From contig LNAC01000038.1 in NCBI GenBank assembly GCA_002007465.1, positions 5,866,238-5,930,237 of the forward strand: a stretch of DNA of 64,000 bases, read 5' to 3'. Under the pieces are notes generated by a model. It searched no databases, was not told the origin of the DNA, and saw nothing but the letters and a program-made list of their open reading frames with translations. The position numbers and the translations under genes are program-made. The stretch comes from Ailurus styani (taxonomy: Eukaryota; Chordata; Mammalia; Carnivora; Ailuridae). Shown piece after piece: positions 45,934 to 56,706 of this stretch; position 1 is the first letter of the stretch; every line of letters begins with the position of its first letter.

Positions 45934-46358
45934 TGCTTCAATCTCATTACTAGATATTGGTGTATTCAGATTGTCAGTTTCTTCCTGTTACTGTCTTGGA
46001 AGTTTATAGGTTTCCAGGAATGCATCCATTTCTTCTAGGTTGCTTAACTTATTGGCATATAGCTGTTTGTAATAATTTCTGATGATTGTTTCTATTTCCT
46101 TGAGGTTAGTCATGACCTTTCCCCTTTCATTCATAATTTTATTAATTTGGGTCCTTTCTCTTTTCTTTTGGATTAGTTTGGCCAGTGGTTTATCAATCAT
46201 ATTAATTCTTTCAAAGAACCAGCTTCTAGTTTCATTAATGTGTTCTACTGTATCTCTAGTTTCTAACTCATTGATCTCTGCTCTAATCTTACTTATTTTC
46301 CTTCTTGTGCATAGGGTTGGCTTAATTTGTGTGAATCCTCCAGTTCTTTAAGGTGTAT

Positions 46359-46601
46359 TCAGGATTTTTCAATTTTTTTGAGTGAGGCTTGGATGGTTAT
46401 GTATTTCCCCCTCAGGACTGTCTTTGCTGTGTCCCATAGGTTTTGGACCAATGTGTCTTCAATCTCATTGGTTTCCATGAATTGTTTAAGTTCTTCTTTG
46501 ATATCCTGGTTGATCCAAACATTCTTGAGCAGGATGGTGTTTAGCTTCCAAGTGTTTGAATTCCTTCCAAACTTTTTCTTGTGATTGAGTTCCAGTTTCA
46601 A
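46359..46601 (-). pseudogene. LINE-1 ORF2 linker-region fragment, 80-aa open piece
   Basis: Begins MKLELNHKKKFGRNSNTWKL and continues with NTILLKNVWINQDIKEEL, the region just after the endonuclease domain (SDHSAIKLEL..). It belongs to the same inverted L1 segment and is separated from the reverse-transcriptase piece by stops and frameshifts. Confidence 0.87.
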
Positions 46602-46795
46602 GGCACTGTGGTCTGAGAATATGCAGGGAATAATCTCAATCTTTTGGTATCAGTTGAGACCTGATTTGTGGCCCAGTATGTGGTCTATTCTGGAGAAAGT
46701 TCCATATGCTCTCAAGAAGAATGAGTATTCTGTTGTTTTAGGGTGGAATGCTCTGTATATATCTATGAGGTCCATCTGGTCCAATGTGTCATTTA

Positions 46796-46802
46796 GAGCT
46801 CT
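46796..46802. other. Twin-priming inversion junction
   Basis: The switch from antisense (CAATGTGTCATTTAG) to sense L1 (CTCTGCACAGCAAAGG) falls on AGCTCT/GCTCT, a few bases that fit both segments, as expected for microhomology at the joining step. Confidence 0.75.
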
Positions 46803-47821
46803 GCACAGCAAAGGAAACAGTTAACAAAACAAAGAGGCAACACATGGAATGGGAGAAGATATTCACAAATGACACTACAGACAAAGGACTGGTATCCAAG
46901 ATCTATAAAGAACTACTCAAACCCAAAAAACAGATAATCATGTCAAAAAATGGGCAAAAGACATGAACAGACATTTCTCCAATGAAGACATACAAATGGC
47001 TAGCAGACACATGAAAAAATGTTCATCATCATTAGCCATCAGGGAAATTCAAATCAAAACCACACCAGTTAGAATGACAGAAATTAACAAGGCAGGAAAC
47101 AACAAATGTTGGAGAGGATATGGAGAAAGGGGAACACTCTAACACTGTTGGTGGGAAAGCAAGTTGGTGCAGCCACTTTGGAAAACAGTGTGGAGATTCT
47201 TCAAAAAATTAAAAATAGAGCTACCCTATGATCCAGGAATTGCACTACTGGGTATTTACCTCAAATATACAGATGTGGTGAAAAGAAGGTCCATATGTAC
47301 CCCAATGTTCTTAGCACCAATGTCCACAATAGCCAGACTGTAGAGAGAGCTGAGATGCCCTTCAACAGACCAATGGATAAAGATGTGCTCTGTATATACA
47401 ATGGACTATTACTCAGCCATCAGAAAGGATGAATACCCAACTTTTGCATCAACATGGATGGGACTGGAGGAAATTATGCTGAGTAAAATAAGTCAAGTAG
47501 AGAAAGTCAATTATCATATGGTTTCACTTACTTGTGGAACATAAGGAATAACATGGAGGACATTAGGAGAAGGAAAGGAAAAGTGAAGGGGGAGAAATCT
47601 GAGGGGGAGATGACCCATGAGACTGTGGACTCCGAGAAACAAACTGAGGGTTTTAGAGAGGAGGGGGTGGGGGGACGGGTGAGCCAGGTGGTGGGTATTA
47701 AGGAGGGAACATATTGCATGGAGCACTGGGTGTTGTATATAAACGATGAATCTTGGAACACTGCATCGAAAACTAATGATGTATTTTATGGCGACTAACA
47801 TAACACGATAAAAATCAAAAT

Positions 47822-47857
47822 ACATACATGCATACATACATACATACATACATACAC
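47822..47857. repeat. (CATA)n microsatellite at L1 tail
   Basis: About 8 CATA units with one GCAT interruption, replacing or following the expected poly(A) tail. The antisense frame with MYVCMYACMY is its translation. Confidence 0.94.
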
Positions 47858-47864
47858 TTGCACA

Positions 47865-48487
47865 TTGTTAATGTGATAGTAGAGTAAACACTGGGGAGGA
47901 GAAATAGCCTGCAATCTTATGATTAATTCTCAGTCTTTTACTGGGCTGTGTTATGAAGATTTAACCTTAACAAGTGTTCATAGCTCTTCCCTCCTCCACC
48001 CCTCCTTTCAGATTAAGTAGGAAGGCTAGAGGGGAGTGGTACCAGATAAATAAATACCCATTCCCCATGCATGAGGGGTATGTCTCTCATAAAGTCTTTT
48101 CTCATTGGGATTAGGCCTTTGGAATATTCCCCTACAAATTCAAATCATAATGCTTTTATTGGAACCTAAACTGATTTTTATAAGAAACTTCTCTATTCTT
48201 GCCTAAGTTATTACATACTTAAGGTCTTTATTGATACTTAAAAGTCTATATTTACAATTTAAATTTTCTAAGTGGTTAGAGATATGCAATTTTTTATATT
48301 TTTATGTATTTTTTATTTTTATTTGCCTATTTTTTATTTTTATATATGCAGCCTCTTGCTTCATTTGGAAAATTTGCCAAATTTTTATTTGTTTCATTAC
48401 TGTGTTCATTTTCTAATTAAGATACTACGCTTAACAAATAAAGACAGTGCATCCTATCTCTTGTAGTCTTCACAATGTTTTACTGTT
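47865..48487. other. Unclassified sequence with T-rich tract
   Basis: 48285-48350 is a (TTTTTAT)-rich stretch. The hydrophobic 61-aa and 64-aa frames are its translations, not membrane proteins. Confidence 0.5.
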
Positions 48488-48538
48488 TTTGTTTTGGTTT
48501 TGGTTTTGGTTTTGGTTGTTCTTTTTTTTTTTTTTTTT
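48488..48538. repeat. (TTTTGG)n hexamer plus T-run
   Basis: Four TTTTGG-type units (about 48491-48518) followed by a TTGTTC and an 18-base T-run. Simple repeat, possibly the tail of an antisense retroelement. Confidence 0.9.
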
Positions 48539-49970
48539 AATTGCAAGTACCTCCAATGTAAATAATTCAGTATAGTGGACATTCTTTTCTTGCTCCCCAA
48601 AAATGCATCTGATATCTCCAAAAAGTATGTTTTCTGTCATTTTTTGTTTATGAATATTAAAAAGTTAAAAAATTTTTTTTCAGTCTTTATTTGGTAAATA
48701 TTTTAAATCACAACTGTTGAATTCATCAAATAATTTATGTCATTTGAGTTAACTGTATGACTGTGCATTGTCAGTTAATTTTTTGACTTACATCCTTAGG
48801 TTTTCTGATTGGAAAAGAGCCTTTCATTTCCAGGATAAATGTTACTTGATTATGATGTTTTAGTATTTAATACAATGTCAAATTCAGAATACATAGTTTG
48901 TAAATTCAATTGAATCAGAATGTCTAAGTGAAATGGACTTCTAATTTTCTTGTTATAATCTACATAAAACAATACAATTTTTAAAGAGATTTTTCTAGTT
49001 CTCTAGTGTATACTGAATTCATGCTAGACTTTCACACAGCTCCAAGTCAGAACTTCACTTGCTTTGTTCTCCTAGGTTAATATTTTTATTCTATGTTTTC
49101 TTGATTGTTTTGGATAGTGGATATACCCATAATTAATTCACAGTGGAACAGTCAGTAAATTATATACGAAAACTGTTGTTAAACTTAACTAAGGCCAGCC
49201 CATAAAATGTTAGCTGTCCATTTTCCCTTTTACATAAATGGGTAAGGAAGCTACAGATATCGAACCTAGTTGTGAACACAAAGAATATTTGAGCTATACA
49301 TAGTCTTAGGTAGAATTTGAAAAAAGTAAGGGAACAACAGATGGCTCAAGATTAATCAACACTTAAGATTCTCCATGTTATAGCTCTAGTAAAAAAATCT
49401 CATCACTATGTCAAATACAGTGGCATAGTGATCGGCAATCCTCACTCAAGTATTTATTCTTGGAGATTTGTATATCTTTCTGCACTTATTTTTTTCTGCC
49501 CTACTTTACCCATACAGAATCATGCTCTTTAATTCTTTTGTAAAGGTTATGAAATGATTTGGTGAAGAACATAATATAAACATAATCTAGGTAATGCAAT
49601 GGGACAAACCTAGAGCCATACCCAATAAAATAGTATTGATACCTAAAATATTGTCACTGAAAGACAGCAAGAAATGAACTTTTTCCCATATGAGACTAGT
49701 ACTTCAAATACTTTTCTTTATAAAGATTATATTTATGCATCAATCTCAGGTGAAGGAGTAAAAAATTAAAAAGTTCTAAAAACCATCAATTGTACTTTCA
49801 AGTAAACATAATAATAATTTTATTAAAAAGTGTTAGAGACAATGGAAATAAAGACCTTTGATTATAATTCTATAAATTACTTGAGGCTATGTTGAACTAC
49901 ACAACTCTTACCTGGTAAATACTATATGGAAATTCAGTGAGAAAAAAATCATCTGATTATGTGGGAAATA
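48539..49970. other. Unclassified; possible very old antisense L1 at 48790-48900
   Basis: CATTTCCAGGATAAATGTTA and CTTGATTATGATGTTTTAG resemble the complement of an L1 ORF2 passage (CCTGGGATAAATCCCACTTGG..). The remainder has no recognisable feature. Confidence 0.35.
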
Positions 49971-52900
49971 ATATATTATGATTGTTAAAAATGTATTTAT
50001 AATAATAATTTTTACTGAGCCACTACCTGAAAAAAAAATGGAAACACACAAAAACTCAATTCAATCTGTTAATGTTTTAATTAATTCATCTTTTTTCAGA
50101 CAAATTTTTGCCCTCTATACCTCATTTACCCAACTTTCTTTTCAAAACTTGCAGTTATATTCTGAAAATATTTAAAATTTCTTACTTGCTGTTTCTGATT
50201 TGCAAACGAAATAAAAATGTGCAAATATTTCATTTGTGTAAATTCATTCTTAGTAGAAATATTTTTAGAGATTATTAGATACCAAAGTAAAATTTTGACT
50301 GATAATATATATTTCATCTACTCCTTTTGCCTCATCAACATATAGGAAAACAGTAAATTTACTTCTGCTTTGAAATATACTTTTCAAAAAACTCCAACAA
50401 GAAGTCAGTCTGAGGCTTGGGTCATTATTGGTATCAGCTATAATCTTGTGATGAGCTGCAAAATTAATGCAGTGGAGAATTTATATGGTGAAAATATTTG
50501 TTGCCCAGACATTTGTTGGCACTACAAAAATGACAAAAGAAATCATTGTAGAGGTTTGATTAAGTGGAATTACATATATTTTTTATTGTTCTTATTTCAC
50601 AGTGGCTATAAATGTGGTTGTGAACAATTTGGATGTCAAATTAACTGTAGAACTTTAAAAGAGAGAGACATTTTTGTGGTATTGTTTTACAATTATATTC
50701 TATTTCTCTCCTAGATCTCATATTCAAACCTAATGGCAATTCCAACATTATGTAATGCTTATAATAGAGATAATTCATGTAAAATATTAGGACTATTCAA
50801 GTCTCATAGTGATCAGCAAATGTTAACATATTGTTCATCTTTCTCTTTAGATATTAGTAGTAGTGGTGGTAGAATAGTCTTAGTAATAGAACTGCCAAAA
50901 GCAAGTTAATACTAAGATTATTTTTATGATATTTTTTTAAATATAAGTATGCCTTTTATTATTGGAAAATAAATGGAAGTTTGCATTGAATAGATAAGAA
51001 AAAACAAGATGATTAAAAAAGATCTTCAACAATATGTATTCTTTAGTGTTAATGGAGAAATGACTTCTTGACTCAGATTTGAATTAACATATTTTATGCG
51101 AGGTAAATTCTATTCAACAGTAGAGATAATTTTTTATTGATGTTATTGTTCCTGTCCAAGAGGAACTGATGCTCAGTGTTTCTAATTTTTGGAAAATCAG
51201 TATAACTCTGTACTTAAAAATTGGCACATTATGTGAGTTCTGGTGCTATTAATTGTTACCTTATAATATTAAATTAATTATATAAGAATAACTAGATACC
51301 TTAATGTTCTCTAAATGCGTCCCATTAAGCTATTTAATTATTTTACATGTTCTCTATTCTTCATTCAGTCTTACACTTATTTTTTTTTACTTATTTTTCT
51401 TTATTACATGTACTTTGCCTACTTATTGTTGTTTAGGATATTATTTCCTATTGTTTAGGTAACCATAGTCTGTAGATATTAATATTTAAATACATTCATT
51501 ATATAAGAATACAGAATGATACAGCAGCTATATAGATATGCAAATATGTATATATGTGTGTTGTATATATGTATATATGTATGTGTATACATGCCATGTG
51601 TATATATTTTTTTTTCCACCAACTCATTTTGAGCTGAATAGTTGAAAAAAATTCCTAATTGAGACAGTTTAATCTAGATCCCATCTAACCTCCCTGATGA
51701 CAAAAGAAAAGCAAGAGTAATATCTTAAGCACTTGACCCCTAGTAACAAAAACATCAATGCAAGGTTGGAAAACTATTTTGACTTATCAGTCATATTTCA
51801 TTTTTCTCCAATGATGGGTTTTTTTCCTCCTTCTGCTGGCAAGAAAAAAAAAGTGCTTGGTTCCAACATTAAAGAACATATTTTATTTATAGCCAGGCAG
51901 GCTTGAAATTCTTCATTTTAAATCCCTGCTGAACTTTAGAGAAACCTTTAAAAACTCAATTACATTTATACTAGGCTTTTACTCCAGCCTACAGAGTCCA
52001 GAATTCAAATGTTCAGGGAAAAGCAACCAGTGCTAAAAATCTACAGGACCATATGAGTGTCTTAAATGAGAGCTATCCCTAAGTTTTGATTGCAGAAAAA
52101 ACATGGACAGTGTTCCTTTTCCTGGGAGAAAATGTTGGGTGGTATTCAAATGAAAACGGTTGCTGATTGCTGCACATTAAATAATTCTATATTGGGATAT
52201 CTTTTTAGTGAATTTTTTCTAATTTCTATTATTGGAATGGCAGTTTATCAGATTAAGTTTTTAAGGATCAACCCTCAAAATTACTAATCAAAGTAACATG
52301 AAATCAAACTAAATAACTTCTGAACATCACTTTTTTTACAGAGCATTTTCTAAAAGACAGCTTAGTAGCCATAAGTCCATATGGATATTACACTTCTATT
52401 TTACTTTTAACTGAACTTGGAAGATGGAGAAAAAGTATATTCTTAATTAATGAAGACAAGTAATTGTAGTGAGATAATTAATCATAGAGATTTTCCAAAC
52501 AGTGTAACTAATCACAAAAGAAGACATTCTTCCTCAATAATTCACTTCTTATTTTTTAGAAACTTTAAATGAAGAATTAGTTATGTTTATTTTTGTCTCT
52601 AAAGAAAATAGACAAAGCTTATAATTTTGATAGGAAAATTTAAAAAGTATAAATAAATAAATTAATTATAGTCTTTTTGAAAATATTTCTCAGTACTAAA
52701 GACAACACTACTTATATACAACGCTTATGCTACTTAAATATAATGAAACTGAAGCATTTAAATAACTCCAATTGTGAAATCAGATCCTGAAAGTTTGTCC
52801 TGAAAATTTCCAAACCTTTGATTGTATCAGAAAAATTTTTGGCATTGTCTGTCATAGCAGAAAAAAGCACATTATAAATTCAAGATACTAAAACATAGTC

Positions 52901-53180
52901 AATTCGTATAGCACATGGTTCATGCATGAATCCATATGAACCATTTAAAGAAAGTTGAACTTATTGTTCATAACAACAATAACAAGAAGTCTTGGCTCTT
53001 ATTTTTATGAAGACAGGTGAATTTTTACCTATATCCAAAGCATCAATTTTAATTATCAAGTTTATTCCAGTTAATCTTCAATAACAAAAAGATCAAACAA
53101 CACTTGAGTAAAAGATTTTTTTAATATGTAATCAATATTATTTCTAATGGTGGTCTTTATCATTTGATTTTGTTTTCTCT
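49971..53180. other. SINE-free A+T-rich sequence
   Basis: No SINE, L1 or LTR recognised. A TATATG/TGTATA-rich tract lies at about 51530-51612. The 114-aa plus frame at 50370-50714 is the longest non-L1 frame here, with many cysteines in its second half, but it has no known domain and no supporting context, so I do not annotate it as a gene. Confidence 0.45.
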
Positions 53181-53182
53181 AA

Positions 53183-54050
53183 TAAACATTTATTGGTGAC
53201 TTCCAAGGATCTGGAACCAAGTAATGTGTTGGTAACATTCAAGTGAACACAAGTCTATTTTTCAAGTAACTCATAATGTCCTAGGGAAGACAAGTTTCCT
53301 AAAAAAGGTGAGTAAATAAAATGTGGTAGGCGCAGTGATAGGTATATTGAAAGGGTATTAATAAATGTTCCTAAGGGGAAGAAGAGAAAAAAAAGAAAAG
53401 TGACAGAATATCATGTTAGGGTAGTATCTAGTAGAATGTAATGGCACAGCTGACCTTAAGAGGTGAATAGAACTTAGCCAGGGAAAATATGAGACATGTA
53501 AAGTACACAAGAATAAATTTATGGATTGAAGAAACAAGCTTGTGTAGACAACTGTGAGATGTCTATACTTACAATACAAAACATTCAATAGTGTTGTCAG
53601 ATGAAGCAAGCGATGCTGATAGTAAAGAGTTTGGGAGAGGGCTCCTGGGTGGCTCAGTGGGTTAAGGCCTCTGCCTTAGGCTCGGGTCGTGATCCCAGGT
53701 CCTGGGATTGAGGCCTGCATTGGGCTCTCTGTTCGACAGGGAGCCTGCTTCCTCCTCTCTCCTCTCTCTGCCTACTTGTAATCCCTCTCCCTGTGTCAAA
53801 TAAATAAATAAAATCTTTAAAAAAAAAAAAGTTTGGGAGAACTTCATTTGCTCCATTGGAAATTCATTGTAAATCCTATAATGATAAGGGAACACTGGAA
53901 AATTTTAAATATCATAGTAAAATTAATTTTCTAGTGTTTACCTTATTTTCCTCTCTAGTTACTGTAAAGAGGATGGATTTGAAGGAAATAAGAAAAGAGA
54001 CAGGGAATTAATCAGAAGAATGGTCTGGTAGCTCTGGCATGGCTTTATAA
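53183..54050 (+). mobile_element. Possible old mammalian repeat, family unassigned, split by a SINE
   Basis: TAATAAACATTTATTGGTGA and later AAGAGGATGGATTTGAAGG, GGAATTAATCAGAAGAATGG hint at the same kind of ancient repeat as at 18820-19130 (ATAAACATTTATTGAG.. / ..GGAGACCAGTTAGGAGG). The match is weak and gapped. Confidence 0.28.
53639..53830 (+). mobile_element. CAN-SINE (mustelid-type, slightly diverged)
   Basis: GGGCTCCTGGGTGGCTCAG start and GTGGGTTAAGGCCTCTGCC head. TSD GTTTGGGAGA is perfect at 53629-53638 and 53831-53840. Confidence 0.96.
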
Positions 54051-54620
54051 GGGAAAAGAAACTACATTGGAAGGTCGTAGAAATAGATAAAGCAGATTGT
54101 TTTCTACATTACTCCTTATGTCACTGTGATTTCAAAGAGTTATAATGTGATTTGATCTTTTGCAAAATGTAATTAAATGGCAAGGAATAGAACTTTTTGA
54201 AATGCAATTTTATTTTTACACAATTGTAGCAGATAGGGTCATACCTATCTCTCAATAGTTTTCTAGCATTTCTTTTTATATAATAGAGGCTTAAAAGTTA
54301 AAAATTGCATTTCTGAATGTCAAACAGTCTTCATGATGTGATTTTGGTTCTATCTCATTTGGTTCCATATGAGATTTGAATTCAGGACCATTTCAAGTGG
54401 GATGGTTGGAAAATGAATGACAGCCATCTATAGTGCTGGACCAGTGTGATTTTTGGATCCAACATTCACAGCAGTAGGTTCTCATTTCCAAAATGATAAT
54501 TAATAGGGTATGACTCAAGGGTCAGCAGTTAGGTGAGCAGGTTTCCAACTGAAGCAGAAGTCACATGTCCTTGGTGGGCTAGTTCTGTTGATATAAATGT
54601 TGCTTAAAAGTCATTCCTAA
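53841..54620. other. Unclassified sequence
   Basis: Apart from the weak old-repeat signal up to about 54050, nothing identifiable. Confidence 0.45.
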
Positions 54621-54765
54621 GGAGGGTGTCTGGGTGGCTAAGTGAGCTAAGCATCTGCCTTCAGCTCAGGTTATGGCCCCAGGGTCCTGGGATCAAGCCT
54701 CACGTTGGGCTCCCTATTCAGCAGGGAACCTGCTTCTCCCTCTCTCCTCTGTTCATGCTCTGTAT
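54621..54765 (+). mobile_element. CAN-SINE lacking its 3' tail
   Basis: GGAGGGTGTCTGGGTGGCTA start, AGTGAGCTAAGCATCTGCC head and CAGGGAACCTGCTTCTCCC body. It stops after TTCATGCTCTG, with no (AAAT)n/AATCTT tail and no TSD visible. Probably deleted at its 3' side. Confidence 0.88.
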
Positions 54766-54940
54766 TGAATGAGTATCTTTTGGTATAAAATAGTTGGAGG
54801 GTTTTATATTATCTGCATTTGACCCAGAATGATATAGTCAGGTTAAATTCTTTTCTAAAAACCAATCCCAATTAATTTGGGGCAACAATGTACTCTGCTA
54901 TAACACTAGTCATTTGTCTATATTGCAATTATGAGGATTC

Positions 54941-55140
54941 TTTTTTTTTTAAGATTTTACTTATTTATTTGACAGAGAGAGACATAGCCAGTGAGGGAAC
55001 ACAAGCAGGGGGAGTATGAGAGGGGGAAGCAGGCTTCCTGCTGAGCGAGTTGCCCAATGAGGGGCTAGATCCCAGGACCCCGGTGGGATCATGACCTGAG
55101 CCAAAGGCAGTGGCTTAACGACGGAGCCACACAGGTGCCC
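54941..55140 (-). mobile_element. CAN-SINE, antisense
   Basis: T-run, AAGATTTTACTTATTTATTT (tail), ending GGAGCCACACAGGTGCCC (head). A degenerate TSD CAATTATGAGGATTCT / CAGTTATTGTGGTTCT may flank it, suggesting an old insertion. Confidence 0.93.
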
Positions 55141-55156
55141 CAGTTATTGTGGTTCT

Positions 55157-55688
55157 ATGACACAATGTGAACCAATTAGGCACAAATATAAGTCCACTAG
55201 AAAATTCTGCATGAGTTCTCCTGCCCTAATATATCTGTCTCTTATTGCCCTTTGCATTATTATTTTTTTAACTTATTTTACTGCAGGAAATCTATCTTAA
55301 TGGCTGAATCTCTAACAATCACCATGTGGCCCCATAGGAAAAAAGCTAAGACAAATACAAAAATCTTGGCCTATCAACTTTGTGCCTTTGAAACATTGAA
55401 GTAATTGCCTCTTGGACATCTTAGGACATTGGGGGCATCAGGGAGAACAATTTTCAAGTTATTGTCAGGTTTTCTGTCACTTATATCTTATAGCAAATAC
55501 AACTCTTTAATGGATATGAGATTTTTCTGGGTCATGCAGGAGTTTCAGTTGCAAGCAACAGAAACTGCCTATGACTAAGCAAAAAATGGATTCAGTAAAA
55601 TAATATGAGGTAGTTCCAATAATTGTTTTGAGGGATAGAAAACAAATACCAGGAGCTAAGCCTAAAAACATATGTATTAAAATAACCA
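55157..55688. other. Unclassified; 55530-55600 vaguely resembles an old repeat
   Basis: AGTTGCAAGCAACAGAAACT followed by AAGCAAAAAATGGATT recalls a widespread mammalian repeat (..TTGCAAGTAACAGAAAC..) that I cannot name. Nothing else recognised. Confidence 0.3.
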
Positions 55689-55888
55689 GGGTCACCTGGG
55701 TGGCTCAGTCATTAAGCGTCTGCCTTCGGCTCAGGTCATGATCCCAGGGTCCTGCGATTCTGTCCCACATCTGGCTCCCTGCCCAGCAGGGAGCCTGGTC
55801 CTCCCTCTCCCACTCCCCATGCTTGTGTTCCCTCTCTAGCTGCCTCTCTCTCTGTCAAATAAATAAATAAAATATTTTTTTAAAAAAG
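55689..55888 (+). mobile_element. CAN-SINE
   Basis: GGGTCACCTGGGTGGCTCAG start with TCATTAAGCGTCTGCCTTCG head, CAGCAGGGAGCCTGGTCCTC, and AAATAAATAAATAAAATATT tail. No clear TSD found. Confidence 0.94.
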
Positions 55889-56539
55889 ACCCAAAGACGA
55901 CACAACTGCAGTTTCTCAACTGCAGCTATCTCTTCTTGAAACGCTCAATCTTGAAATGAACAGAATACCAGACTGTCATTGCTACTGCCATCAAGGCTGA
56001 TGATTTGGCCATCACTTAAGGGGAGTGTTATGGACTTTTACTCCTTTACTCATTTCCAAACTTAAATTTATAGTGCTTCTGATGGGAAAGTCTCCTTTTC
56101 CAAGTCTGTATGTTAGTGGTGATGCTGCTAGGAATTTCTATTTCTGGGATTTGCTTTGGTGTGTAAGGCCATAGGCTGGAAATCTTTCAATTATAACTAA
56201 GGATGTTCAACCTGCTGAGTAATCAGAAACATGACAGATAGTTACTACACTGTATATGATTCCTTGATATTTAGACTGGCAATAATTTACATGATCAAAT
56301 TTGTGTTTAGGTTAAGTATAAAATAAGTATTGTCATTCTATGATTTTATAAATATACTATTGATATATTTCAAGTCTGTGTATAATTTATTAATTTTTCA
56401 GTACTAAAATACTGTGAAAACCAGTATCTACATGCCAATATACACATATAATCATGCATGTAAACATCTAAATCCCTGAATTATTAACATGAAAATTAAT
56501 TAAAAGTGATGGCTTAACCCCTATATGAGAGAATTAAAT
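55889..56539. other. Unclassified A+T-rich sequence
   Basis: No gene or repeat recognised. Confidence 0.45.
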
Positions 56540-56706
56540 AATCCGTAGAACCTAAGTTACAACATGGGGACTATAGTTAATAATAATGCATTGTATACTT
56601 GATATTTGCTAAGAATAGATCTCAGTTGTTCTCACACAAAAAAAGGAGGGAGGGCATAAATATGTGAGTAGACAGATATGTTAATTAGCTTGATTGTGAT
56701 AACTAG
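56540..56706 (+). mobile_element. Old LINE-1 3'UTR fragment (L1M)
   Basis: ACATGGGGACTATAGTTAAT, ATAATGCATTGTATACTTGA, TATTTGCTAAGAATAGATCT, TGTTCTCACACAAAAAAAGG and ATATGTTAATTAGCTTGATT match an L1MA-type 3'UTR in order. Both ends are missing. Confidence 0.82.

Larger units (their letters stand above)
45472..47852 (+). mobile_element. Carnivore LINE-1 with inverted 5' part (twin-priming structure)
   Basis: 45472-46797 reads as minus-strand ORF2: endonuclease end at the right edge, reverse-transcriptase fingers and palm at the left edge. From about 46798 the sequence switches to plus strand at GCTCTGCACAGCAAAGGAAA and runs through the end of ORF2 and the 3'UTR (GAGCACTGGGTGTTGTATAT, AAAACTAATGATGTA) to a (CATA)n-rich tail. 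A short duplication TACATTTGCACA / TACACTTGCACA lies at 45460-45471 and 47853-47864. About 1 kb of ORF2 between the two segments is missing. Confidence 0.9.

Noticed and set aside
47514..47849. 111-aa minus frame starting MYVCMYACMY
   Set aside because: Antisense reading of the L1 3'UTR and its (CATA)n tail.
48231..48466. Hydrophobic small frames that look like membrane proteins
   Set aside because: Phenylalanine/tyrosine-rich translations of a T-rich low-complexity tract.
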